Of a stretch of DNA of 46,598 bases, positions 1 through 7,894 are shown one piece after another (the first letter of the stretch is position 1; every line of letters starts with the position of its first letter). Made by a program: the position numbers and the translations under genes. A model generated the notes under the pieces. It worked only from the letters and a program-made list of their open reading frames with translations. It made no database searches and was not told the origin of the DNA. The DNA comes from Ignavibacteriota bacterium (lineage in GTDB: Bacteria; Bacteroidota; Ignavibacteria; Tepidaquicellales; OLB5): the NCBI GenBank assembly GCA_003820375.1, contig RPQH01000028.1, positions 1 to 46,598 of the forward strand, given 5' to 3'.

Positions 1-157
1 GAACTTATGATATTAGCTTTAAATGTTAATTTAGTGTTCTTTCAAACCTTTTATACTCCATTTTAATTTCCTTAACTTAATGCCATTGGGTCGGGGGGTG
101 AGGACAGGAACTGAAATTAAATACAAATACTAAAATCTTACCCTATGATTACACTCT

Positions 158-190
158 TGCGTAAGGTGAATTTATAAGTCACCTTACGCA
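158..190. repeat. 12-bp stem-loop, no T-run
   Basis: The arms tgcgtaaggtga (158-169) and tcaccttacgca (179-190) are perfectly complementary around a 9-nt loop. No T-run follows on either strand, so it is not a classical intrinsic terminator. It could be a dispersed-repeat hairpin, since part of the left arm recurs near position 362. Confidence 0.6.
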
Positions 191-201
191 CTTTCGGTAA
201 A

Positions 202-339
202 TTCAGTCCTGAGCGGAGTCGAAGGACAATAGTTATAATGATTCGAAATATTTTGGTGAATATAAACCCTGTATTATAAGCTATCAGAGATTATCCGTAT
301 CTACTTTACTATTGTCCTTCGACTCCGCTCAGGACTGAA
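202..339. repeat. Perfect 32-bp inverted repeat pair, 74-bp spacer
   Basis: Positions 202-233 and 308-339 are exact reverse complements over 32 bp, with core cctgagcggagtcgaaggac. The 74-bp interior is AT-rich and has no ORF. A near-identical core occurs at 20286-20310, so this is a dispersed repeat family and not a local hairpin only. The pair could form a cruciform or a stable RNA hairpin upstream of ispF, or mark the ends of a tiny non-autonomous element. Confidence 0.75.
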
Positions 340-437
340 ATGTATAGTTTCTTGATTTTTGTGTAAGGTGAATTAATAAATTTATGTTCAGAGCCTTCGA
401 CTTTTTACTTTTTACTTTTAATTGTATATTTATCAAT

Positions 438-905
438 ATGAGAATCGGTTTCGGTTATGACGTACACAAATTAGTAAGAGGAAGAAAACTAATCCTCGGA
501 GGAGTTGAAATTCCTTACGGGAAAGGTTTACTGGGGCACTCTGATGCCGATGTGCTTATCCATGCTGTTTGCGATGCAATGCTTGGTGCTGCAGGATTAA
601 AAGATATCGGGCATTATTTCCCTAATAACGACCCCAAATGGAAAAATATTTCCAGTTTAATTTTGCTGGATAATTGCCGCAACCTCCTATTAAAAAAGAA
701 ACTTAAGATTGGAAATATTGATTGTACATTATTATTGGAAGAACCGAAGATTAGTCCTTACATCGATATTATGAAAGAAAATTTATGCAAAATCCTAAAG
801 ATAAAAGATAATCAGCTGGCGATTAAATCAACCACCTGTGAAGGACTTGGATTCGTTGGCACAAAAAAAGGATGCTCCTGTTATGCTGTATGTATGTTAA
901 AGTAA
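438..905 (+). CDS. ispF: 2-C-methyl-D-erythritol 2,4-cyclodiphosphate synthase
   Basis: This 155-aa protein matches IspF, which cyclises CDP-methylerythritol 2-phosphate to methylerythritol 2,4-cyclodiphosphate in the non-mevalonate isoprenoid pathway in the cytosol. The N-terminal GYDVHKL segment carries the metal-binding Asp and His, HSDADVLIHAVCDAMLGA is the conserved helix, and the C-terminal TTCEGLGFVGTKKG matches the CDP-binding end of the family. The frame is open upstream to 384, but that extension is hydrophobic and unlike IspF. The ATG at 438 begins MRIGFGYDVH as expected and gives the usual family length. The gene lies 9 bp upstream of lnt and may be co-transcribed with it. Confidence 0.96.
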   Translation: MRIGFGYDVHKLVRGRKLILGGVEIPYGKGLLGHSDADVLIHAVCDAMLGAAGLKDIGHYFPNNDPKWKNISSLILLDNCRNLLLKKKLKIGNIDCTLLLEEPKISPYIDIMKENLCKILKIKDNQLAIKSTTCEGLGFVGTKKGCSCYAVCMLK

Positions 906-914
906 TTATCATTC

Positions 915-2597
915 ATGGCTAAATTTCTCCCGTCAAATCCAAGGTTAAGATCATTGATTCTATGCACCATATCAGGTGCATTGCTTGCTTTATCATTTCC
1001 CCCTTTTAAAACCTGGTTCTTCTCCTATTTTGGATTAGCAATTATGCTTTACCTTATTTTTAATTCGTTAAAATTCAGGCAGGTGTTTGCAAGAGGATAT
1101 GTATTATTGTTTGTATTCAATGCAATTTCACTCTACTGGATTGCAGGATGGGAAAGTGATGATATATTCCTTAAAATCGGAGGAGTTGCAACAGTTATTG
1201 TTCATCCGTTATTCATGATTATACCTGTACTGCTTACCTATCTTATTTACAAAACTGCCGGCAGAATATATGCAATGTTTTTATTTCCGTTGTTATGGAC
1301 GGGATTCGAACACTGGCATAACCTGACAGAGTTTTCTTATCCATGGATTGAGCTGGGTAACACCGAAGTATATAACCTGAACAGAATCCAGTTTGCTGAG
1401 TACATCGGAGTTCATGGGATAACTTTTCTTATCTGTGTAATTTCTGTTTTAATATTTCTTCTCGCATCAAAAATTTATAAACGCGAATGGAAACTTAATT
1501 CATCTAATACTATTGTCACAACTACAATTTTAATTCTACTAATTTTAATTCCGAACATAACATCCGGTATAATACTTAATTCTAACTCGAATAATTCTTA
1601 CTACAGCAGTCCTGACAGCAGCAAGAATATTAAAGCCGCAATTGTTCAGCCAAATGTTGACCCGTTCAAAAAATGGGCTTCTGAAAATAAGGATGCAATT
1701 GTTACAAAATACATAAATGGACTGAATGCCGGTTTGAAATACAATCCTGACCTTCTTGTACTTCATGAAACTGCTCCTCCGTTTAACTTTCTGGAGGATT
1801 ATAATTTAAATTACGCATCCAGATTTTTCGACTTTGTAAACCTGAATAAGAAATATGTGGTAATAGGAATTCCCCACATAGCTTATTACCCGGATACTTT
1901 AAGTGCACCTGAAGATGCAAGAATAATGAGCTATTCAAGGAGAAGGTATAAGCACTGCAATTCTGCAATACTTCTAGAGCCATTAAAAAATACGGATGAA
2001 TATCAGATACATATGAAAGTAAAGCTTGTACCATTCAGTGAAAATGCTCCCTATAACAAACAGCTTCCTTTTATGAGTAATATAATTAAATGGGGAGTTG
2101 GCATAAGCGCGTGGGATAAGGGTGATTCATTGGTGATCTTTGACATGAACAATAGTGCATTGAACAAAAATTCGAAATTCTCAACTCTTATATGTTTTGA
2201 ATCGGTATTCAGTGATTACGTAAGAGAAGCAGCGAAGAACGGAGCAGAGTTTCTGGTAATAATTACTAATGACGGATGGTTTGGTAATTCATTCGGGCCA
2301 ATTCAGCATGAAAGATTTGCAGTACTGCGTGCTATTGAAAACCGTAAATGGATAATAAGAAGTGCACAAACAGGAATATCATGTTTCATTGACCCTCTTG
2401 GAAATATTTATGACGAGATACCTGTAAATACTGAAGGAATAGCTGCAAGAAATATTATTGCAAATAACGAAATTACTTTTTATTCATACCATGGTGATAT
2501 AATAGGAAAAGCAGGATATTACTCCTGCTTTTTAACTCTAATAACCGGCATAATACTTTTCTATGCAAAGAGGAGGAAACATGCTAAGAGTGCCTGA
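915..2597 (+). CDS. lnt: Apolipoprotein N-acyltransferase
   Basis: Lnt transfers an acyl chain from phospholipid to the N-terminal cysteine of apolipoproteins at the periplasmic face of the inner membrane. The N-terminal ~230 residues form several hydrophobic membrane segments, followed by a nitrilase-fold domain starting near VQPNVDPFKKW. The catalytic triad is visible: Glu285 in LHETAPPF, Lys368 or Lys370 in MKVKLVPFSE, and Cys427 in LICFES. The conserved ITNDGWFGNS and HERFAVLRAIENRKW segments follow, and a last membrane helix lies near the C-terminus. Length (560 aa) is near normal. The 3' end overlaps the convergent HU-SPOR gene by 37 bp. Confidence 0.95.
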   Translation: MAKFLPSNPRLRSLILCTISGALLALSFPPFKTWFFSYFGLAIMLYLIFNSLKFRQVFARGYVLLFVFNAISLYWIAGWESDDIFLKIGGVATVIVHPLFMIIPVLLTYLIYKTAGRIYAMFLFPLLWTGFEHWHNLTEFSYPWIELGNTEVYNLNRIQFAEYIGVHGITFLICVISVLIFLLASKIYKREWKLNSSNTIVTTTILILLILIPNITSGIILNSNSNNSYYSSPDSSKNIKAAIVQPNVDPFKKWASENKDAIVTKYINGLNAGLKYNPDLLVLHETAPPFNFLEDYNLNYASRFFDFVNLNKKYVVIGIPHIAYYPDTLSAPEDARIMSYSRRRYKHCNSAILLEPLKNTDEYQIHMKVKLVPFSENAPYNKQLPFMSNIIKWGVGISAWDKGDSLVIFDMNNSALNKNSKFSTLICFESVFSDYVREAAKNGAEFLVIITNDGWFGNSFGPIQHERFAVLRAIENRKWIIRSAQTGISCFIDPLGNIYDEIPVNTEGIAARNIIANNEITFYSYHGDIIGKAGYYSCFLTLITGIILFYAKRRKHAKSA

Positions 2598-4363
2598 AAA
2601 CGCATTCTTTCTTTGTTTCGTAATTCTTCAGCTTTAACTCTTGCCTCTTCAATTGTTGAAAACTCACCAAACCGTGCCCTGAACCAAACACCTTTATCGC
2701 CTAAATCGGCTCTAACCACATTTCCTTTTAACCCGTTTATTTTAAAACCGTCCACAGCACTTATTCTCTTATTTGCCTTTGCATCTGAATCCCATGCAGA
2801 TTCCTGGATGGTGAACTTTCCATTATCAAGCTTTATATATATCACTTTAAATTTCTCATCTGCCCAGCCCATTGTATTCTTTGTTACACCTGCAATGCTT
2901 GTTTCATCTTTCTGCTGCTGAGGTGGTTGCTGCTGCTCTTGCTGTTTTTGCTGCTGCGGCGGCTGTTGTTGATTTTGCTGCTGAGCAGCCGGAGGTACCT
3001 GCTCTTGCTGTTTTGGCTGTTCCTGTTGTTTTGCCTGTTCCTGGGTCTGCTGCTGCGTTGCCGGCGGCTGTTCCTGCTGAACAGGCTTATTTAAATCATT
3101 CGATTGCTGTTCTGTACTTTGTGTTTGGATTACCGGCTCCTGTACGTTGTTCTGAGTACTGCTTTGATCTGCTTCTTCTGTATTCTGCGGCTCTATCATT
3201 TGTACATTTTGATCCTCAGGAGAAAAGAATATTTTGTAAATAACCGGTGAAAATATCAACATGACAAGAACTATGGAGAAGAATACAATAAATGTTGATA
3301 CGTAAATTCTTACCTTCGACTTATATTCAGCTTCTTTAGTTGCCTGGTACAGCAGTTCATATTCATAAGACATAGTCTGCGTATCACTGACATTCGCTTC
3401 GGAATCTTTATACCATATATAATACGATTTGTCTTCGTTAACATGTTCTACAGTTTCACCCAAATCTTCTGCAGCAGGTGAGCTCAGTACTATCTCTTCC
3501 TGCGGTGCAGAAAGATCAGAAATCAGGGATGGATTGATTACCGGCCCGGACAGAGGATGTGTAATTTCATTATGAAGCTCAACTGCTGATTGAGGTATAA
3601 CATGCGGTTCCTGAGTAAAAGTATCATCAATTGGAGTAATTTCGGGTTCCGGAACCGTCTTTATTTCTGAAAAATAATCTGAAAATGATTTTTGAGATAT
3701 ATCTTCAGTTGTTTCAACCGGTTTTTCAGGTTCCGGCTCAGCACTTATTTCTTCAATTGCCGTTTCCTCAATTGTATTGTCGACTGTATCATTGACCTTT
3801 TCATCAATAATTTCAGTTTTTTCGGGTGGAATTTCTCCGGTGATTTCCGGTTCAGGTGTAACAGGCTCTTCCTTTATTATTGGAATAATTGCCGGTTTCT
3901 CACGCTGCTTCTTTTCCTTGGCAGAATCCTGAAGCGGGTGAATTGAGATCTTATTTAACAAAGCTTCTCTTTTTTTCCTGAACTCGTCTTCTATGGTCGA
4001 AGCACCGTTTACAGAACTTAATTCTTCTGTATTCATCGGCATTTTTTGTAAAGTTTCCAAACCAGGTTTTGTATTTTCTTTAATTGTTTGGTTTATTTCT
4101 TCTTCTAAATTTGTTGATGCCAGGAATTCAACTGTCCTTTTATAGCCATTGGAATGCTCACTGCTGCCATTACCATTTCCATTACCGTTTCGTCCATTAT
4201 TATATTTAGTAACAAATTCACCGAAGTTTGTAACATCGGTTACATTGTCATCCTTAACTCCCTTTATGATAATTGAAAATATGTCATCATAAATTTTCTC
4301 AGCTTCAAACTGAGTTAACTTAAAATATTTGGATATTTTTTCAATTACTTCTTGTTTTATCAT
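2561..4363 (-). CDS. HU-like domain / transmembrane / SPOR-domain fusion protein
   Basis: Residues 1-60 (MIKQEVIEKISKYF to TNFGEFVTKY) resemble an HU/IHF-like fold. A long acidic Pro/Glu-rich region follows to about residue 340. A single membrane helix at about 352-376 comes next, then a Gln/Pro-rich linker at about 400-490, and a C-terminal SPOR-like domain (about 499-585, containing GVWFRARFGEFSTIEEA). SPOR domains bind denuded septal peptidoglycan, so the topology implies a cytoplasmic HU-like head and a periplasmic SPOR tail. HU-type domains fused to TM and SPOR have been described in Bacteroidetes, so the architecture has precedent. The gene lies 31 bp downstream of an ordinary HU gene. 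The last residues (FQALLACFLLFA) are read from antisense lnt and look like a run-on tail. Confidence 0.85.
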   Translation of the reverse strand: MIKQEVIEKISKYFKLTQFEAEKIYDDIFSIIIKGVKDDNVTDVTNFGEFVTKYNNGRNGNGNGNGSSEHSNGYKRTVEFLASTNLEEEINQTIKENTKPGLETLQKMPMNTEELSSVNGASTIEDEFRKKREALLNKISIHPLQDSAKEKKQREKPAIIPIIKEEPVTPEPEITGEIPPEKTEIIDEKVNDTVDNTIEETAIEEISAEPEPEKPVETTEDISQKSFSDYFSEIKTVPEPEITPIDDTFTQEPHVIPQSAVELHNEITHPLSGPVINPSLISDLSAPQEEIVLSSPAAEDLGETVEHVNEDKSYYIWYKDSEANVSDTQTMSYEYELLYQATKEAEYKSKVRIYVSTFIVFFSIVLVMLIFSPVIYKIFFSPEDQNVQMIEPQNTEEADQSSTQNNVQEPVIQTQSTEQQSNDLNKPVQQEQPPATQQQTQEQAKQQEQPKQQEQVPPAAQQQNQQQPPQQQKQQEQQQPPQQQKDETSIAGVTKNTMGWADEKFKVIYIKLDNGKFTIQESAWDSDAKANKRISAVDGFKINGLKGNVVRADLGDKGVWFRARFGEFSTIEEARVKAEELRNKERMRFQALLACFLLFA

Positions 4364-4394
4364 AAATTCCCCGTTAAGTTAGGAAATATATTTT

Positions 4395-4658
4395 TTATGA
4401 ATTAATTATGTCCTTAAAGGGCTTATCAGGCATAAAAACAACATAATTTCTGGATACATTGCTCTGACTGCCAAAGCCGGTTGAACCGGTTTTTTTATTA
4501 ACTATATTAAATGTACCAAAATCGTTTATTTTTACTTCTCCTTCTTTGCGGAGTTTGTCTGAAATTTTCTCGAAAATAATGCTTAATATCATTTCAGCTC
4601 TGCCTGTGGAGATTTTATTTGCTTCTGCTACTTTTGATAAAATATCTACGGTATTCAT
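4395..4658 (-). CDS. HU/IHF-family DNA-binding protein
   Basis: This 87-aa protein has the size and pattern of HU/IHF nucleoid proteins: an N-terminal helical dimerisation part (MNTVDILSKVAEANKIS), the conserved turn VKINDFGTFNIV, and a basic beta-arm region with a degenerate tip (GSTGFGSQSNVS) ending in VVFMPDKPFKDIIN. The arm lacks the usual RNP tip, so DNA bending may be altered. It sits 4 bp after a T9SS cargo gene and 31 bp before the HU-SPOR fusion on the same strand, consistent with one transcript. Which HU paralogue it is cannot be decided from this window. Confidence 0.9.
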   Translation of the reverse strand: MNTVDILSKVAEANKISTGRAEMILSIIFEKISDKLRKEGEVKINDFGTFNIVNKKTGSTGFGSQSNVSRNYVVFMPDKPFKDIINS

Positions 4659-4662
4659 TGCT

Positions 4663-5508
4663 CTATTTTAAAATTAACATTTTTTTAGATTCTGAATACC
4701 CCGATGCCTGAAGCCTGTAGAAATAAGCTCCGCTTGGTAAATTTGAAGCATCAAAAACCGCTTCATATGTACCAGCTTTCATTTGTTCCGAAACAATTAC
4801 ACTAACTTCTTTTCCTGTTATGTCGTAAACACTTAAAATCACATAATCATTCACGGGGATATCAAATTTTATTTTTGTCGCCGGGTTAAACGGATTAGGG
4901 TAATTCTGGTAAAGTCCGAATTTTTCTGGAATTACAGTTGTAATATTGTTAATTCCGATAATTACAATTTGGCATGTGATTCCGTCAACATTATACACTC
5001 GGTTCTGACCGCTTGGAGCATCATTATATATGTAAGTCCAGTATGCTCTTGAAGTATCTGGCGCAGAAGGCAATTTTAAAATGGTTGCAATAATATTGGT
5101 TTGAGGATGGTTCCTTCTGAATTCCCTTCCTCCGGCATTTTCAACTTTAGCAGTTGATTCATCACTGTTGCAGAAATTTCCCCCAAGCGGTCTTAAAATA
5201 AGCCCCGATATTGGAGGAATAAATTGCCCTGAAACCATTGGAATTACATTAATTGTAATGTGAACTTCGTAAATGGAATCTGTTATATTTCTGTTTATGT
5301 AATAATAAGACCAGGTCATGGCTTTACCTGTTGAATCCAATTCTACATCCGAAAAAATAGCACATAAAACACCACCGGCATAGTGAGACTGAGCATAATT
5401 ATTTGCCGTTGTTATTTGATCTTTTGCTTTAAACTTAGTTCCTGAGTATGAATCGATGTAAAGCGAGAGATAAACAACTATAATGATGAAATATGTAAAA
5501 AATTTCAT
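4663..5508 (-). CDS. Secreted protein with T9SS type A sorting domain
   Basis: The 281-aa product starts with a signal peptide (MKFFTYFIIIVVYLSLYIDS) and ends with an approximately 80-residue T9SS type A sorting domain: YQNYPNPFNPATKIKFDIP, then VYDITGKEV, GTYEAVFDAS and YFYRLQASGYSESKKMLIL. The middle ~170 residues are unrecognised, probably beta-rich, and contain a few cysteines. T9SS cargo cross the outer membrane and are released or anchored on the surface. It is the first gene of a likely unit with the HU and HU-SPOR genes. The cargo function is unknown. Confidence 0.88.
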   Translation of the reverse strand: MKFFTYFIIIVVYLSLYIDSYSGTKFKAKDQITTANNYAQSHYAGGVLCAIFSDVELDSTGKAMTWSYYYINRNITDSIYEVHITINVIPMVSGQFIPPISGLILRPLGGNFCNSDESTAKVENAGGREFRRNHPQTNIIATILKLPSAPDTSRAYWTYIYNDAPSGQNRVYNVDGITCQIVIIGINNITTVIPEKFGLYQNYPNPFNPATKIKFDIPVNDYVILSVYDITGKEVSVIVSEQMKAGTYEAVFDASNLPSGAYFYRLQASGYSESKKMLILK

Positions 5509-5994
5509 ACTAAAGTAATAAATTTAAAATATCCGTAACTGAAAAATAGCCAAAACAGCATCGTTTTTTCTTTTCATTTAAACTTTTACTTTAAGCTTGG
5601 ATTGTAATTGCACTAATATAATGATTTATTTATAAATGTCAAATACTATAAGGGTTTACATACGTAAAAAACCCCGTATTTTGCCCCTTTTCCAAAGCCG
5701 TTTTTAGTGTAGTATAATTTAAATAATTAAATTGTAAATAGGAATACCCTTTTAAGTTATATTTGGAATGCGTACAAGGAGTGCGTAGAGTGGGTTGAGC
5801 GAGTAGAGTGAGTAGAGTGGGTTGAGTGAGTAGAGTGGGTAGAGTGGGTTGAGTGCGTAGAGTGGGTAGAGTGCGTAGAGTGAGTAGAGTTAGTGGAGTG
5901 CTTATAGTGGTTTGAGTTATTTAAAGCACATCAGTGTAAAAGGGTTATTGTTTGTCTTCTCTTTGGACAACCCGTCATTATCATTCTAAATTCT
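5509..5994. other. Intergenic region with 9-bp minisatellite
   Basis: No coding region is supported. Positions 5509-5760 are AT-rich and should hold the promoter of the minus-strand T9SS gene. Positions 5779-5913 are a degenerate minisatellite, listed separately. The remaining bases up to the end of the OstA-like gene show only a weak imperfect hairpin around 5950-5975. Confidence 0.6.
5779..5913. repeat. Minisatellite, ~15 units of 9 bp (gagtgNgta)
   Basis: About fifteen consecutive 9-bp units of the form gagtgggta, gagtgcgta, gagtgagta or gagtgggtt can be read without slippage. Units alternate third-position variants, suggesting repeated slippage or conversion. A five-unit relative (gagtgttta) occurs at 11509-11553. 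Confidence 0.85.
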
Positions 5995-7404
5995 TCATTC
6001 TCTTACAGGCTTATCATTTCTTATCCTGAATCCGAGTAACCGGAGTTCGATTGGGTCCAGGAGACCTTCAGGCATAAATGTCCCTTTAGGCATGCCGACA
6101 ATTTTCACTTTTGTAACCTGTTTATCGTTAAAGAACAAAGTAATAATTTCTCCGTTTGCTTTATTTGCACCGCCGGGTTCATCATTTTCAAAGCTGTAAT
6201 AAATGCTTGCAGCATTTGTATCTACACGGATATAATCAATATTATTATCAACAAATTTCATAAACATGAAAATACCTGAAATCTGGTCAAACCTGTCTGC
6301 AAAACCCTCATGTGATTTTAAAGCAAATGCACTTTTGTTCACATATAAGCTGTCAATATCTTCCCTGAAATAAGCATAAATAGAATCACCTGTAACCTGC
6401 AGTTCATCTTTCCAGACAGCAGGGTCTTTTGCCAGTGATATTACCCCGCCTTTTCCCGATTCATTTCTAAAGTAATGTGCAATTTGTGATGATGCAAGAA
6501 AATCAGTTCTAATTACTTTTACACTGTCTGTTGCAACATATTTTTCAGGTTTATCTCTGAATGACTCCATCTTTTCACTGTTAATAAACAGGGTATCAAC
6601 TTTATCATCCTTTATTTCAATTTGTACAAGCTTTGCTTTACCCCTGACAAATGCATAATTGGTCCGCTCATAGTTTTCGCCGTGCTTACCGGATATTACC
6701 GCATCCTCGGTTAGAAAATTTATCTTTACATTATTATCAGCAATTGATTTTCTTTCGCCATCGTAGTGAGTTAATGTATCGGATGTGATAATAGTGGAAT
6801 CACTGTCAATCTTTACGTTCCCTGTTGCAGTGGAAATGCCAATCAGCTTTTCGTAAACCAGATTATCAGAAGTTATAACAGCGGAATCGGTTACAATTTT
6901 CACATTCCCGCTTGCATATGATTTGCTCACCGCCCTGTAGTAATCTAATGCATCGGAAGTTATTGTATATGAATTCGCATCGTTAATTCTGACATTCCCC
7001 TTAAAGCTTGCCAGGTCAGTATTAAAATAGTATATACCGTAATTTGCTTTTAAAGTTGCCTTTGAATCGTTTAATGTAGCACCATCAGGACAAACTGCCT
7101 TTGATTCATTGCCATAATAGATACCTGTAGGAGCGTAAATATTCAGTGTATCCTTAACCATATGAACATTCCCGAATAACTCCGCTTTATTCTGTTCAAA
7201 ATATTGTATAACCCTGTTCGCAGTTATCCTGACATCGTTGTGTGTTATAGATACATTGCCCATTGCTTCACGCACTTGCTCACCGTTAATAATCTTTCCA
7301 ACAAGACTATCTGCATTGTTGATAGTAATCTTGTCCTGTGAATAGATGCAGTTTATGCTAAGCAGAAATAATGTAATGAATATTTTATATGTAAACTTGA
7401 ACAA
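5995..7404 (-). CDS. OstA/LptA-like LPS transport protein
   Basis: The protein has a signal peptide (FKFTYKIFITLFLLSINCIYSQ) followed by repeated short beta-strand units typical of the OstA/LptA jelly-roll family: VREAMGNVSITHNDVRITA, KAELFGNVHMV, LASFKGNVRINDAN, KSYASGNVKIV and ISTATGNVKIDSDS. Such proteins form the periplasmic bridge that carries LPS from LptC to the outer membrane. At about 469 aa it is far longer than E. coli LptA, as is common in Bacteroidota. The frame is open to an ATG at 7518, but codons 4-27 of that extension are a dispersed repeat (7437-7508) and no ribosome site precedes it. A TTG at 7404 directly before the signal peptide is my preferred start. It lies downstream of kdsD-lptC. 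Confidence 0.85.
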   Translation of the reverse strand: MFKFTYKIFITLFLLSINCIYSQDKITINNADSLVGKIINGEQVREAMGNVSITHNDVRITANRVIQYFEQNKAELFGNVHMVKDTLNIYAPTGIYYGNESKAVCPDGATLNDSKATLKANYGIYYFNTDLASFKGNVRINDANSYTITSDALDYYRAVSKSYASGNVKIVTDSAVITSDNLVYEKLIGISTATGNVKIDSDSTIITSDTLTHYDGERKSIADNNVKINFLTEDAVISGKHGENYERTNYAFVRGKAKLVQIEIKDDKVDTLFINSEKMESFRDKPEKYVATDSVKVIRTDFLASSQIAHYFRNESGKGGVISLAKDPAVWKDELQVTGDSIYAYFREDIDSLYVNKSAFALKSHEGFADRFDQISGIFMFMKFVDNNIDYIRVDTNAASIYYSFENDEPGGANKANGEIITLFFNDKQVTKVKIVGMPKGTFMPEGLLDPIELRLLGFRIRNDKPVRE

Positions 7405-7436
7405 TAATGTACTTCTTGTAAATGTTATTTTTACTT

Positions 7437-7508
7437 TATCAGTAATCCTCCCGGTGTCAGCCGGCGCTTCTTCGGGATCTACGACTTGTCTATGTGCAAT
7501 TGTAAATC
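7437..7508 (-). repeat. Dispersed repeat 'module B', copy overlapping the 5' ORF extension of ostA
   Basis: Read on the minus strand this runs from gatttacaattg to ggaggattactgata and shares the core tagatcccgaagaagcg and gacaccgggaggattactga with 24535-24606 and, more diverged, 11042-11112. It is translated in frame with the OstA-like ORF, which explains an otherwise odd N-terminal extension. Confidence 0.8.
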
Positions 7509-7718
7509 CTCCGGTCATCTTAAGCTAACGCTTGCCTGACTGCCTCAGGCAGGCGTCAGGTCAATTAATGTTAATCCAAGTTCTTAATTTTCCTACCACA
7601 CAAATCAGTTAAGCTGTATTCATCCATATTTTCAAACTAAGACCTGACACTGCCACATAATTTCGAATTTCGACTGCGTGCAGGGAGCTATTGCCAAATG
7701 CGAATTTAAAATCGAAAT

Positions 7719-7781
7719 CTTCCAATTTTCCAACTTTCCAACCTTCCAACCTTCCAACCTTTCAACTTTTCAACCTACCAA
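7719..7781. repeat. ttccaacctt-type minisatellite
   Basis: Degenerate units of roughly 8 bp (ccaacctt, tcaacttt) run through this stretch. The same kind of array occurs at 20314-20402 between the OppD-type ATPase and glmM. Confidence 0.75.
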
Positions 7782-7818
7782 CCCCACATCTCAAATCAAA
7801 ATAACTCACCGACTCCTG

Positions 7819-7878
7819 ACTCCTGACTCTCCAACTCCTGACTCTCCAACTCCTGACTCTCCAACTCCTGACTCCCGA
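7819..7878. repeat. 15-bp tandem repeat (actcctgactctcca)
   Basis: Three exact copies at 7819-7833, 7834-7848 and 7849-7863 are followed by a diverged fourth. The array ends about 17 bp from the lptC stop codon. Confidence 0.85.
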
Positions 7879-7894
7879 CTCACAACTCTCCAAC

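Larger units (their letters stand above)
1..437. other. Gene-free 5' edge with inverted repeats
   Basis: I see no convincing coding region here; reading frames are short and broken. The stretch holds a 12-bp hairpin (158-190) and a long perfect inverted repeat (202-339), listed separately. The sequence gtaaggtgaatt of the hairpin recurs at 362-373 just before ispF. The promoter and leader of ispF must lie here, but I could not pick a promoter with confidence. Confidence 0.6.
7519..7894. other. Repeat-filled gap between lptC and ostA
   Basis: This gap splits what is probably an ancestral lptC-ostA unit. It contains a palindromic segment at 7534-7560 (cctgactgcc, then ggcaggcgtcagg), a ~8-bp-period array of ttccaacctt/ttcaactttt at 7719-7781, and a 15-bp tandem repeat at 7819-7878. 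An ORF can be read through the arrays, but it is only translated repeat. I find no gene. Confidence 0.7.

Noticed and set aside
158..190. 12-bp stem-loop considered as a terminator
   Set aside because: There is no T-run on either side and no upstream gene is visible in the window to terminate.
2872..3243. Plus-strand ORF rich in Ala/Val
   Set aside because: It is antisense to the Gln/Pro-rich linker of the HU-SPOR gene; its composition is the direct shadow of CAG/CCG-type codons.
4395..4658. HU gene considered as the lost N-terminus of the HU-SPOR gene
   Set aside because: Both have their own complete HU-like domains, starts and stops, so they are separate genes.
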